From the NCBI GenBank assembly GCA_002917075.1, contig NTMA01000022.1, forward strand, positions 372,001 through 436,000: a stretch of 64,000 nt of DNA, written 5' to 3'. Source of the stretch: Hawksworthiomyces lignivorus. Its lineage: Eukaryota; Ascomycota; Sordariomycetes; Ophiostomatales; Ophiostomataceae. The notes below the pieces were generated by a model. It saw nothing but the letters and a program-made list of their open reading frames with translations. It did not search any database and was not told the DNA's origin. Position 1 is the first letter of the stretch, and every line of letters starts with the position of its first letter. Made by a program: the position numbers and the translations under genes. Shown here one piece after another: positions 43,143-55,752 of this stretch.

Positions 43143-45158
43143 CTAGCAAATGGCATTTATCCAAGCTGTCCTCGCAACGTCCTCTCCTAGTCCCGATGCT
43201 GGCCACGCAATTCTCGAGAGCGCCGCCTTTGCCGTCTCCCACTGGGCCGTTTCACAGATCTGTGCCCATCGGCGGAGGCGCTCGTCGAACCACTTCCTAG
43301 CCTCGCGCTGCCACCCGTCCGACCCACCGACTGGCTTAGCCCAAGTTCCATTTTCCTTGTCCAGCGTGACGGCTTGAGAAGGCGAGTACAGCGGCGCCAT
43401 GTGAAGAGCAACAGCACTTACAAGCACCTTCCAGAGCCACAAGTCGCAGCGCCGTGCGCGCCGGTCGCCCAGGCCAAAGTCCCGGAGAGCTGGGAGTGCG
43501 TCCGCCTCGCTCTGCTCAACGTCCAGCTGGACGTCGCGGATCAGCCTGCGAAGCAACCTCGTCCCGATCGGCTGCCCGGCGTTCCAGAGGCCGAGAACAC
43601 AGCGAAGGTAGAAGCTGTCCGCGGCAGCCAGGCCGCACCACGACGACGTCCACGACTCCTCCTCTTGCGGGCCCCGCTCTGCGGCAGAGAGCTCAGCCGA
43701 CAGACTCTCGTGGCTACTGTCGCCGCCGTGTCCGCCGCCGCTGCTTCGTGACACGCTCATTGCATGTGTCCGTGTGTGCGACAAGAGAATCCCGCAGAGC
43801 GTCTTGCACCCCCCGCAAGTGGCCGCGTCATCGCTATCGCAGAAGATGCGACTACCACTAGCGAGCGCGGAGGCGGCGCCGACCACAAAGTGCGCCCGCT
43901 TCCTCTTTTCGGCCGCCTCGCGCACCTCGGCCGCGTCCAGCGCCCTGGTGATGGCCCGCAGCCCCAAGACGAGCTCGCTGACGTCGACGTGCGCGCTGAG
44001 ACGCAGACCCGCCGCGGTGCACGTGGGGGCGCGGAAGGTGGGGAAGTAGAAGGGCATCAGGCGCATGGCATCCAGGTTGGCGGAGAGGGCAGTGAAGGAG
44101 CACCGCCATATGTTGGCGTCCTCGTCGGGCGGCTGGCCGAGTGCGTTGGGGTTGGGTATGCGGGAGGAGACAGCAGATATGAAATGGTGGGCCCTTGATA
44201 AAAAGCGTCAACACTGTACGCCTGAGCCTTTCTATGGTTTGAAGGCTGCTGCGGTATGGCAAAATACGCAGAATTGGAAGCAGGAGAGGGGGAAACTTTC
44301 AGGCTTACACGAGGACAAAGCGCTCGAGGACATCTCTTTCCATAGTATCATCCTCGTTCCCACTATGTGGCTCCTGCGCTTCCTTCATCTCAATGAGGGT
44401 CAATAACCCGTCCAAGTGCGCATTTGCGGCGGGCAGATTGCCAGTGCAGCTCTGGTACGGTTGTGTTAGCGCTCTGAAACTGCTCGGGTCTGCCTTGATC
44501 ACACGATTTGGGGTGCATGAGCAGTATTACCTCGATGACAGAGAGTATGGCTACCAGCTTTATGCAAGCTGCAGTTGTCCGCACCCTGGTATCTCCAAGC
44601 CATCGGTTTACGAGCCGTATGATTTCTCCCTTGTGGAACAGGAACGTGTTCTCAAAGACCCGCAAGTCGCCATATTTCCATGCAAAGTGCAGCCCAGCAA
44701 CAAGAAGAGCGCTGCGGAATGCAGTAGGCTCGTTGCTGGCTAGGCGCAGGCTAGAAGAGCCATGTCAGGTTTAGTGGACCTAGTTCGTGGAGAGCATCGG
44801 CTGCTTGGGTCGACATCCTTACCAATCAAGTCCTTTGCTAGGCGCATTGCATTGCCGTATTGTGGCTTGAGAGACTAACGAGGTGTGCTGGGTTAGCATA
44901 CGACGGCCCAGTTGTTCCCTGGTTTGAAGCAGTTCACTAACAGTAGATCAACAGTTCTTGTGACTTGAGGGGCATCTTGATTGGCAGCACGTCAAAGGGC
45001 TCCATTGTAGTCGTGGGTGCCCGCCAGACGAGGAGGCCGGGCACGTTCGATTGCGGGCGTTTCCTCTCGCTCAGGGGGAGGTTTGGCGGTGCATAATTAC
45101 ACTGCTTTTGGCTTACAAGACAGTTCGCACTAGGACGAGGCGCACCCGCCATCAGCAA
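43143..45158 (-). CDS. fungal regulator-like protein (C-terminal 'fungal transcription factor' domain), five exons
   Basis: Exons by eye: 45158-about 44943, 44874-44823, 44739-44531, 44451-44309, 44193-43143. Joins 2-3, 3-4 and 4-5 keep phase. The join between exons 1 and 2 could not be resolved. Sequence: MEPFDVLPIKMPLKSQELL near the start; then F-R-S-A-L-L-V-A-G-L-H-F-A-W-K-Y-G-D-L-R-V-F-E-N and H-K-G-E-I-I-R-L-V-N-R-W-L-G-D; then G-N-L-P-A-A-N-A-H-L-D-G-L-L; then P-N-A-L-G-Q-P-P-D-E-D; and W-N-A-G-Q-P-I-G plus R-I-A-W-P at the end. This order is typical of the fungal-specific transcription-factor domain seen in many Zn2Cys6 proteins, but no Zn2Cys6 cluster is visible, and many homologues also lack it. 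No break was found inside exons 2-5. Target genes are unknown. Confidence 0.65.
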
Positions 45159-46298
45159 CTTGATGGACCACGGGACCCAAGTCGAGACATGCGCGCCCGC
45201 ATCCGGCCTCAGTACTGAATGACAATCAATTCTAGACTTGTAGACTCACCAAATAGGCCGCAGCTCATCGCATCGCACATGTCTCTCTTTACAGGCGAGA
45301 CAGCCGGTACGGCTCCGTGTGTGGTACTGGCGCCTCTTACGCAGAGGCACTACATCTTCGTTTTCCACCATAGCTGTAGCTTTTCACGGCAGTTGAATGA
45401 ACAATGCTCGGTAGGATATACCATTTGTAGTTAAATCCTTAATTGAGTAACCACGGGGAGAGGAATCAAGTGCTAGATAAGGCGATGCTTGGGGGTGGAG
45501 TCATTTCCCTTTAAAGCTTCGGGTCGACATATATTGAGACGGTTTCGAGATAACGCAAAAGTATTCACAACAAACAGTTAAGCCAAGTCGGAAATAGAAT
45601 CTTAATAAGGACGATCTTTTCCTTTTTGGGCGGAATATACGGGTAATAATAAGCCTGCTCGTAGGATTTAGTGTAGTTGAGGATTCTGCCAAGCATATAT
45701 CGCTGTGGAGTTGCCGTAGGCAGTCAAAGTGACTTGTCAGGATGTCATGGTGGTATGTCTTTATAACTCTCGAGCCAATCAGAAGATCGCCGTTTCTGTC
45801 TGTTGGTAAGAGGACCATGTAACGTACAGACATGATCGTTGTTGGTTCTTTGTAAGTTCCTAAGCTGACCAACGACATTACACGCGTCAGCAGGACTCTC
45901 AACTTCAACTGATTCACGTCAGCTGTACAAATCAAAACAGTCCCACAAAGGCTGTTCACAAATGTCTTTAGTTTTAACAAGTTGTTCAATTTTTGCTATT
46001 TGTCTTCTAGAACTTGAGCCTTGCAGCCGGGAGCATACTTGTGACTGGATGTGATATTAGTTCTACTGCTTCTTATCTATAAATCTCCATCAATTGTCAC
46101 CATAAACACGGATGTGGAGTGACAATTTTTGGCCGCCACGAGGAAAAAAGTACAAACATGAAATAACAACTTGCAGAAACCGAAAAAAACCACGCACAAA
46201 TGCTCCCAGTATAAACCGGGCCTCCTCAGCCTCAGTCGAACAAACTGAAGGCAGGAAACTCTTTGAGTGCCGCCGATGTGTCGGCCGACAGACGCATA
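45159..46298. other. intergenic; one doubtful 162-codon reverse frame
   Basis: A reverse frame at 45501-45989 is open but has no signal peptide, domain or codon pattern that I recognise, so it is not called as a gene. Confidence 0.35.
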
Positions 46299-46341
46299 TC
46301 AACGCAAAACTTTATGCTGCTGAATAGCGTTGTGTCTTCCT

Positions 46342-47266
46342 TTAGCCGGCTGTCGACCGGGTGTCCGTTGGCCCACCACGCGAGGCGGTTTCGGGCAAAG
46401 TAGATGGCGATTGCGATATTCGTCGCGTGTTGCTTTTCTGCGTATACGAGTCGTGAGTGCGCATTGCTGCTGCCTGTGCAGCGGTAGTGTTCGCGTAGGC
46501 TTCAAAGAAGTCGATCGCATCGAGGGATGAGATGAATTGCGACCCCGCATCCACGTACTGGAACATGACTTGGTTCCCGGCGATGTCCTGCGTTGCGCGT
46601 AGGTAGACAATTGACCCTGCAATGCGGTCCAGGTTGGTTTGTGGGTGGAGGGCTTGCATGACGTCTGTCTTGGGGCGTTTAGGGGAGCCTTGGTGCCCTT
46701 TGCGCCGGACAGATGCAGTTGGGAGATCAATGTTCAATCTTCCGACGGTGACAGTTCGGTCGCTGAACTCGGCCTTTGCGCTTTTGGGTCCGGGAAGGTT
46801 ATGGGGTGTCTTGGTCGTCCAACCTACAAAGACGTTCTGTTAGAACGTTTTGAATTCATCCTCGGTGCATTCTTTGTCTGGCGTGTGGCGGCTCTTCCAC
46901 CTTGCGCAATAGATCTTTCAGCTGGGCATTCTGTTCGGTGCTCAGTTTATCAGCTGCGGCGATGGTTACATGGTTCGCCGACGGGTCATTTCGGTAATCA
47001 GCGTCATTGGCGACCGAAAGAGCTGATCTCTTCTTTTTTGCCGCCCTGCATTCGGTGTCTGCGCGGTGTGGGAAGATAGGACACGGTCTTCGGTCAAGCA
47101 GTTTCTGATACGATATGGAAGAGGGAGCGGGTTGTGAGCGGATTGAGAGTGTATTAAAAGTGGCAATATGCGCAAGGTAGAAAAGCTGATTTGTGTCGAG
47201 AGGCACAAAAGAAAGCAGAGTGAGTTGACCTGTTGCGAACCGCGCATGTCGTTTTCCCAAAAACAA
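46342..47266 (-). pseudogene. broken gene of unknown function
   Basis: Three collinear reverse segments seem to be one former protein: A-A-K-K-K-R-S-A-L-S-V-A-N-D...Q-L-K-D-L-L-R-K-V-E-E, then in another frame H-T-P-D-K-E-C-T-E-D-E-F-K-T-F, then after a TAA Q-N-V-F-V-G-W-T-T-K-T-P-H-N-L-P-G-P-K, continuing to the L-N-I-D-L-P-T-A-S-V segment and a 100-residue tail. The frame change near 46890 and the stop near 46850 mark it as decayed; CAA to TAA would fit RIP. I do not recognise the family. It may belong with the HNH-type pseudogene just downstream on the other strand. Confidence 0.4.
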
Positions 47267-47412
47267 GCGCCGAAAGCCCTACTGAGATCAAGACGATAAA
47301 ACCGATCTGAGAGATCTGAATTTGGGAAGGCTACCAATTATGTGCGCCAAGAGATGTGAAAGTGCTATTCTTTGCCTTCATCTCAACCCGTTCCAAGCAG
47401 TCCCGGTGAAAC

Positions 47413-48241
47413 AATGGTGTCAGACGCAGAGCGAGCGTAATTGCGCAACGAGCTGGAGTCCTTACTTGCAGATCCCTTGACTCGGAGAGACGATGCCGCC
47501 CAGCTCCTGTGATATCTTCAGTATCGTCCCGAAATGGCGCCCACGGTCGACCTCCTGCCAGCCGATGAAATCAACGAGCGGCTGCATATTGCTAAGAATA
47601 TTAAATACAAGCTGCAGGCTGAAGTGGGCGCGGGCTTTCCTTAACGAATTTTGATCTCCGCGTCTTTTTTTACGTTGCCCTTGGACAAGCGGAGACAGAC
47701 GGAGATTAGCGATGCCACCGACTTCACAACATTTGCATTTTCTTCCTAGTGCGAATCTGTAAGTTACATTGACATATGGTGGCAAAATAAAACGTATTCA
47801 CTGATTGTTTCTAGTTCTCCAATACAACTTGTCAGCAGCCCCATCAGAGACTGATACATCAGACGCGCTCAACCACAAAAGTGTCTGGAGCGCGATGCTC
47901 ACCGCTGCGTCCTCCATGGCACGGCCAACCCCGAGATGTGCCACATAGTTCCATTCGCCGCCAACGCGAGCCAAAGGAACCTACAGGAGCTCACCACTAT
48001 TACCAACGTACTGAAATGCTTCACGGGAGGCAAGCATGCCCTGCTTCTGGAGAGTGTGGCGGCATCTGATCAAGTGTGGAATATGCTATCTCTCAATCAA
48101 AAGATGCACAAATGGTGGTCAATGGGTTTCTTTGCATTTAAATGCCTGGGCATTACGCCGATCTCTTCAGAGGATGCCGGTAGTCGACGTAGTTGTCTTG
48201 ATCCTTACAGCCAATGGATACCACTGGCCGCTTGGAAATAA
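47413..48241 (+). pseudogene. HNH-type nuclease-domain protein, broken
   Basis: The 5' part reads L-R-N-E-L-E-S-L-L-A-D-P, then Y-L-Q-Y-R-P-E-M-A-P, with in-frame stops (TAA just after A-E-R-A, TGA after A-A-Q-L-L) and a later frame drift. After a probable intron ending near 47816 the 3' part reads K-C-L-E-R-D-A-H-R-C-V-L-H-G-T-A-N-P-E and M-C-H-I-V-P-F-A-A-N, the 'RD..RCvlTG.....cHIvPfa' core of fungal HNH endonuclease-like proteins, then W-N-M-L-S-L-N-Q-K-M-H-K-W-W. Such proteins are common, often multicopy and poorly understood in ascomycetes. Several stops and a frame drift show this copy is not functional. Confidence 0.55.
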
Positions 48242-48889
48242 GCCATTGAACATAAGTGTGGTGCATCCGCAGTAGAACACTTCGGCAAGCACCAAAGTAC
48301 TACAAGGGAAAAAATCCAGCACTGCAATAGCCGTCCAAAACTAGCCCTGTGCGCCAATGGAACATGGCGGCCAAGACAGCGCCTCTTGCCTTTAACTTGT
48401 AAAACCAAGGCTAACCTGATGGTATTTAGCTTTTTATCATATAAGACGGTACGAGATTTCATAGGAATTGAAGAAAGTAAACTTTGCCTAAAAATGAAGT
48501 GTGTGTACGAAGTTGCATAAGTTTAGATATAAAGCTCTATAAAGTTTATCTTGCATACAGGAGCATGGCCTTAAGATAGCTGCTACGGCCTAAGATAATG
48601 GGTAGTCGTTGCTGATTGTCTGAGATATAACTAGCTGCTGCTACATTTGTACCATCATCATATGTAAGTTACCTAGGCATACGCCCCCTCCCCCTCAAAG
48701 TTCTTACAAGAACATATACACACCAAACCTGTTCAATTCAGAAGAGCTCTCGGTCCCATCTTGAGTGCTTTGTAACAATCAACGTCCATTAAAAAGGACT
48801 GTATAAAGGAAAGGGAGGAAAGACAGGTGGCCGAGATAGAGCCTATAGAAAAGGACGAGACTGCTACCATGACATAGTGGAGAAAACAA
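48242..48889. other. intergenic, nothing recognised
   Basis: No frame with family features. Confidence 0.35.
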
Positions 48890-49005
48890 CCCGAAAAAGT
48901 GAAAGAATTTACAAAAGAAGAGCTGTATTTATATGTGGTCGTTAGACAAACAACGGGAGCCATACACCCCGGCGGCCACAAACAGCGTGCTCAAACTTAC
49001 ACTGT
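48890..49005 (+). repeat. dispersed repeat, diverged copy
   Basis: agctgtatttatatgtggtcg and gcggccacaaacagcg...aaacttac correspond to 17078-17205. Divergence is higher than between copies 1 and 2. Confidence 0.45.
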
Positions 49006-49132
49006 ATATAGCACTATAAAGAGAGGGCTCCTCGCGCTGACCCCCTCCAGGACATTTCTTAGCCTCTTCTAATCAACAGCTCTAATCAAACCAACTTCAC
49101 ATATATTTCCATTTTCCAAGGAAAGAAGCTTG

Positions 49133-52100
49133 CTAGGGTGGCGGTGGCGGTGGCGGAGGAAGAGTTGTGATGTATTCGAGCTCTTCCCAAAGTATAGCAA
49201 GCTCGTTGAAGACACGGTCGGCGTTGGCCGGCTGGGGGTCTGCGGTCTCAAAGCTCGATGTGGCCTCGAGAATGATGTCTTCCACCCAGGACCGGGCCCA
49301 TCCCGCACCTGTCTGCCAAAAATCCGTGTCAAACTCGTCAAAAGCCGACAGCATGTTTCGCAGAACGTTCACGCGGCGCGCGATAGCTCGGACCTGGACA
49401 CGCAGCCGCGTGCGCGTCGTCTGGATCGCTGACAGGACGTCGTCGTGGTGCAGGTATCGGAAGACGGCGATGACCTTTTTCTACGGCGTTAGAAGATGCA
49501 GCAACGGAACAGAAGGGAGTACCAGGGAAGAGTGGCAGAGGTTGCAAGGAAGAGGTTCCACATACGCGCCGCAGAGGCTCGAGCCACTGCTCTTCGTTCA
49601 TGCCCGTCTCGACAGAGTCTTTGATCCAAGTGCTCATATTTTCGTCGTCGGCCGGGGACACGCGGTCACCGTTCTTGCCTACGTTGAAAATCCGACCCTT
49701 GAACCCGTTGAGATCTGCTTCAAGCAGCCGGAACGGCTCGCGGTTCGTCGTCGACCCCAGAACCTCAAAGAGGCGGTCGTTAATGTTCAGAAAGTCGCGC
49801 TTGGTGTGTGGCGTGCAGCGAGGCATCCCCGTCGGGAGATTGGAGCTGCCCGAACGCCAGTAGTGATCCAGATCGGCGCCGGGGATGGTCGGCGTCCGCA
49901 TCCGCGCGCCCGAGGCCATGATGCCATCCATCAACGCGCGGGCGAACTGCTGCAAGTATTGGAGCTGTGGAGGCCGCCTGTTAGCTTATTGACGGAGCTG
50001 ATAACATGTATGTTTGTGCGTGTCTATACCTCGGTCGTGTGATCATTCTCATAGCCGTTGAAGTTGCTTGTGGCATTCATCGGAACTCTCTCGATATCAG
50101 TCGTGCTGCATGTTCCGCCGCGTTGCCTAGACAGAGTGTCAGACGTGCATTGCCACAAGAGACGCGCTTTGCGGCACTATGGAAACTGAGCAAGAAGGGG
50201 CTTACCGAAACCCGTAGGGGAAGGCATTCTGCTGCCCGTTGCGCCCACTAAAAAGGCGGCTAGGCCCAGGATACAATCTCGCTAGCAGAGATAAGGCGAA
50301 TCCGAGGACGCTTCTGGCTGTGAACGGCCGCCGTTCGTTCTTATCTGTTGATCGCGGCTCTAGATCAAAGGTATGGTTATGGGCAACAAGATGCGCCGAG
50401 AGGTCGGGCAGAGAAGCCGGCAAGGCCCACAGCTCATCGTGGTCGTCGTCGTAGTCTGGAGCCGGAGGCCATTTGCTATCGTCAGGCTCTTCGTCATCGA
50501 TATCTGAGTAATACTCATCGGGGGTACACAAGTCGGTAATATAGTCGCAAGCGGACCGGCTGCAGTAGAATTCTGAGAGGTCCGGATCCGGAGTGCAGCA
50601 GAGAGATTTCTTCCGGCCCCCTGCGCAACGCCGAGTGTTAGCATCTGCTCCAATGGCAACGGAAGGAGAGAAAATGAATGTGTATGCATTGAGGCTTGTT
50701 TGGACTTACAGAGGCAAGCTTTCCAGCCATTGTCCCCTTGTGAGTCCGTGATGAGTGTCACTTCGTGGTTGTTACACGTATTGTCGGCGCAGTCCTGCTG
50801 GCCAACCCAATGGCAATTCTGCAGAGGAGACCTGTACTTGCAGCAATAATGCTGGCCATATTTCCAAATCTTGCAGGCGGAGTTGTCAAGACTCAACGCA
50901 TACGCAACATCGGTTTCGGTATCACTACAAGACTCGCCACTACGAAGTTTCTGTCAGCTCCTTCTTTCTTCTTTTCTACTTCCTTTTTAGAATAGCAAAG
51001 GGCGGAAGGGGTATGCCAAAACAAGAACCGTAATTCTAGAGGCTACACATACCATCCCGTCCAACGGCAATCACGGGTTAGGGTAGGCATCTCATCGTAG
51101 GTGCAGCAGAAGAATTTGTAGCCACGATTGCATTGCTTGTCGTTGGATTCTGTCGGACTGCCGCCGCATCCTGAAGTAAACAGCGTGGCTTCTCCTGCAT
51201 GGCATTGCCCGTTGCAATCTAGGCCGCCGCCTCTCCACGTGCATGATTTCGGAGCTGTAGCTGTCTTGCAGCATATAGGTAGTCCCACATGATCCTGCGA
51301 GAGGAGAGAATCAGTCGGAGCACGGAAAATGCTTACATGCCTTGTAGCAGTGAACAGGGGAAACCTACACCAGGGGAGCCACATCCGTTGCGGTCCCAGC
51401 CCACCATCGTGTAGCCCGACGCACACCTTGCCATATCAGTATTAACACATTCGGGAAATCGATAGCAGTCTTGATCCAGGTGGGAATTGATCTTTCCGAG
51501 GATGCCGCCAAGGCCGCCATCGCCGCTGCTGCTTTCTGCTTGTGTCGCTGGGTGCCGGGTACCGGTCTTTGGCGAGTATGCGGCTATATGTGTCCAGAAA
51601 GGATGAGTGTTGACAGCCAGGTTGTCCTTAGCAGGGATCAGTATGCCATCCGCGTTTATAACATTCTCAGCTCCGATGGTGATCAGATTGTACAGCTGGA
51701 TGCCCCCATGGTTATTCAACATGTGGGCCATGACCTTCTGGCAGTTCAGCGTATCGACTATTTGTCACTAATCTCAGCAACAGGTGCAGGAGAGCATAGC
51801 AATTGTAAAGGAAAGGGTCAGTACGAACCACAAGTCTGCGCATACGTCGTGAACCAGGAGTATAGGCCGGCTCCAAAAATGGTAATATCTTGTGAGTCGA
51901 CAATGCGAAGAGCCCACCCCGAGTCGCACGGCTCTGTGTCATTGCAAGGAAATGTTGGGTCGCTATTAAACGCATTCAGGGCGTCTTTGTACGGCTGTGG
52001 CGGTGGTGGAGTTGGCTGGTAGTATGGCTGCTCCGTCTGGATCATGCCTGCCACGATGTTCTCGGCCTGAAAGAACTGATACTGATAGAACACAGAATGC

Positions 52101-55100
52101 TCTGATGCCGTCCCGTACAGCCAAGTTGGATTGGTGCTTTCAATCAAAAACCCCCTTGCTACATAGACGGACGTTTGGACCTATTCCCGCCAATATTTGT
52201 TAGCCCTGCTGCGAAGTTTGCTAGGAGACGACAGAGGACGTGGCTGCATTACCATACTATTCGTATCGCTGCTTGGGTCCGGATCGTCGAGATCACTGGT
52301 AATGTTAGTTCACAAACTCAGCATCAGTTGAGGCCTAACAGGTATGTCCATACTGATCGGCAACCCATAGCCAGGAATTCTCTATATAGGCAGAGCCGCT
52401 TTTTGTCAGGTGCAGCATTATGCTTCCGCCATAGCAACCGGAGTCGATGCCGGACGTGGCAGGAGGGCACTCCTTGGATGTGAGCCCCGTACCGACGGCT
52501 CCTCCAATCCTTGCGTGGCAGTCTGGTCCTTGGTTAGAAGACTATTCTTGACGGGGATGGACAGCCACATACAACTCACCCCACATGGCAGCGGACCCGG
52601 GCTTGTCGGCATTCATGTTCCACTCGACCAAGATAACTCCCGGAGTCTGCCCCTTGGTACTGAAGATTAAGTCTTGCATTTCGACGGATCCAATGTCGTC
52701 TGCCAGCCCAACGCTGAGCATGGGCCTCGGGTTTCTTTTCATTTTCCTTGTCAGACCGCTATCTTATCCTCCAATGGAGAGAGCAGATTCGGTGTTCACC
52801 TACTTGGCATCTTGAAATTTGGCTCCGTAAGCGACCAGCTGTGCCCAGTTCTCCCCCACGAGTCTTGTGCCTGCAGGAACAACGACCGTGTCCGTGAGAA
52901 TATAGGTGCCGGCATCGACATAAATGACGTGATTATTCGCATTGTCATGGAGGGCCTTGCGGAAGCAGGCTGTGTCATCGGTGCTCCCATCGCCTGAGGT
53001 AAATCGTCAGCAGTTTGTCGGAGACAAGGATATTTGACAGTATGCGAGCGTACCTCTACAAAAGTCTTTCAAGTGAATAAAATCAGACGGCTGTAGGTCT
53101 TCATATTGCGGCTTTGCCCTCTCGAAAAATGGGCTCTTTGGAAGTCCTTCTGGGTTGCCCGCAACCAGGTTATTCGATCTCGCGACGGCCGAGTCCTGGC
53201 GAGAGCTTTTGTCTAATGTGTGGTCGGAGTACAAACGGCCCATGGACCACGAGTCTACAACCTTTTGGCTTCCGGAAACTGGGTTGTCGCGAGATCCACT
53301 TTTCGAGTCCTGCTCCCTAAGCCACGTCTTGACGTTGTCAAAAACCACATTGTCAAGGGAGATGCCCGTTGTCGAGTTGCCAGTCTGGTTTGTATTGGCA
53401 ACCAGAAGGGCAACGTCCGTGTTCTTGAATACTGAATCAATGATGGAGATGGACCCAACATTGCCTGATCCGTCCCTGCTGGTCAGATTGAACCCAATGG
53501 AGGCGCCGTCAATAGTGATGCTTTTCCAAGTCTTTTCTCTGGTTAGCTGCTTTCTGATTTTCCACCATTAGGGGAAAGATGAAATCCACGAGTCGGGAAT
53601 CTGACATACCCAACCCCAGTCCCAGATAAGCTGCACGGGTATTGCGACATTTGTAAATTTGAGTCGTTGGGAGGTAAACTGTTGATTTCCACCGGCTGAT
53701 ACCTGTCAGATGCGCATCCATGCAGAGGATATGAAAGAATAAGCAAATTTATTCTACTTACAAATTCCGATATGGCCTCCATTAAACTCGAGATCGCTCA
53801 TGTGGCCACCGCTTCCATTCTCAGCGACTTTAGAGACACAGAGTTAGCATCATCTTACTACTGTTAGGCCAGCTATATTGAGTGTGGAGTCAAGGCTGAT
53901 CCCTTACAAACAGCAACGTGCTTCGTTTTGCTCGAATCCGAGCAGATGAACTTGACAAACTGGAGACTGGTAGCCTGCGCAACCTGGTAATGAAGAGCTG
54001 CCATATCAGCGGGTCTGACAGTCCGGGACGTGTCGAACACGAAGTTCCGGATCTGGCGGTAGAAGTTCGCCTGATAGAGGTCAGTAGGCTGTATACCGTA
54101 AAAAGGCTCATCATCCGGGCCTGGCTACAAAATACCGTATTGATAAAATATTCATGGTCTAGCTTGTCCTCTCCTTTTTTACCATCGCCCCAATAGTGGT
54201 CCGTAGAGAGAATTCCCAAGCCAAGGAAATTCTTAGCAGACATGAGGGTAGGGGGGTTGACGGCCTGCCGCAACCGTCAGCTCTGCACATATGGACTTTC
54301 TTACGAACCATCAATTTTGCCAAACTTACATCTCCAATAACTTGCATCCCGTAGCTGATCTCTATTACAGAGCTTACGAGATATGTGCCTGGGCAGCAAA
54401 AAGGGAAAGAGTCAGCATAAAGGAGGCATAGTGAGACAAGGTGTATATAACAGCATACCAGGAGGAAAGTATATAATTGCGCCCTTAGTTGTCGAGCCGT
54501 AGCATGTGCCGGTGCAGCTCTGCCCATCTGCAATTGCCTTTTTGATTGCCGCAGTGTCATCCTAGATATGAGTGTCAGACCAGATATAGCAAGAGAAGGC
54601 AAGCGGGAAGGACTAGCTGCGCATGAATACGTACGGTTCGGCCGTCTCCCTTTGCGCCATAGGCGGTGACATCTCGAAAGACCTAGTCAAATTAATAATT
54701 AGACAAGTTTTGCCTAAAGAGTGTTGTTCTTTTGCTAGCATACCGTGTAGTTAGATGGGTTGTTGCCCCATGGCCACGATCCTTGGTGTTTGATTCTTCC
54801 CATCCAGAATGAGGCAGCACCGTCCTCTCGATATTCCGTTGCCTTCAGTGTTGCGTTGCTAGTTGCATTGCTAGATTCTTGAAACATGTCGGCCTCTGCT
54901 ATTAGTGCTGCAGCCTCTGCCATCTCATCAGTGATGGAGAGCAGTGGCGGTGGTTGTAGAGCGCCGTCGGCCTTTCTTCTCGTGCCGTACTTGTTGCGGG
55001 AAGGATTTTCCAAGCGCGCCTTGTTGAGGACAGATACCTGGCTGACAGCCTCTTCGACGATGTCCCGGGCACTTTGTATCTGTGTTTGGCTAGCATTGCT

Positions 55101-55259
55101 CAACCGCTGTGGCATCGCAATGGACCGAGCAACGTGATTTGGCTTCATACGGCCGCCATATTCTATTTGCGCCGGGTGAATTGCCGCCACAGCATGCCCA
55201 AAGCTTCCTACTGCCAGGCATGGGACGACAAGAAAAGCCCACACGAAGCAAGAATGCAT
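49133..55259 (-). CDS. GH55 beta-1,3-glucanase fused to a chitinase-type killer-toxin C-terminal region, 21 exons
   Basis: Read 5'-3' on the reverse strand, 21 exons can be joined with GT-AG introns and no stop, giving about 1,450 residues. The signal peptide is MHSCFVWAFLVVPCLAVGSFG. Exons 1-15 (55259-about 51372) are GH55: F-R-D-V-T-A-Y-G-A-K-G-D-G, F-F-A-E-N-G-S-G-G-H-M-S-D, a second D-F-C-R-G-D-G-S-T-D-D-T, A-D-H-D-L-D-D-P and V-A-R-G-F-L-I-E-S-T, i.e. the two pectate-lyase-like beta-helices of exo-1,3-glucanases. Exons 16-21 are not part of GH55: I-C-C-K...C-T-W-R-G-G-G-L-D-C-N-G-Q-C-H-A-G-E, C-H-W-V-G-Q-Q-D-C-A-D-N-T-C, G-R-K-K-S-L-C-C, R-L-F-E-V-L-G-S-T-T-N, and a proline tail. That cysteine-rich region is the usual C-terminus of subgroup-C (killer-toxin-like) chitinases. 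Likely a secreted wall-degrading enzyme. A two-gene reading is possible but needs a stop or start that I could not find. Confidence 0.75.
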
Positions 55260-55752
55260 TATGATTTCCTAGGTTGCTGTTCTTTCCTGTCTATGCAGAT
55301 AGGTGCAGGGCAAGGAACAGCCGCGGATGTTCCTGGCTATGTAGTTCTCTTTTATTCTCATCAACATCTTGGTGGTGACAGACATACAAGCACTTTACAT
55401 TGGCAGATTAAATAACCGGATTTTCTCTACATCTAGCATGCTTGATTCTAGATAAATTTAGGCTTGTGGGAAGAGCTGCGGCACAAGTGGCTGTGGTAAA
55501 TGAGTAGAATAGACTGCGGCGTGGACGCCGTTCCATGACGCAGCTTCGCGATGCCGCTCCGCGCCCCGGCAGGGTGCTAAATTACAAGCTTAATATCTAC
55601 ACATTTAATATCACAGAAAATTTTATCAGATTCTTGGGGTGATCTTAATCGCGAGACAATTTATTGCATTCACTGCAGACTATGCAATGGGCTGCCTTGC
55701 CGGTAGAATCCTTCACACAGCGAGCCACGATCTCTCGTAATAGGCTATGTAT
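55260..55752. other. intergenic
   Basis: Upstream region of the GH55 fusion gene and downstream region of the 317-aa secreted protein. No gene seen. Confidence 0.4.

Noticed and set aside
45501..45989. 162-codon reverse frame
   Set aside because: No domain, signal peptide or splice context; its length is possible by chance in this composition.
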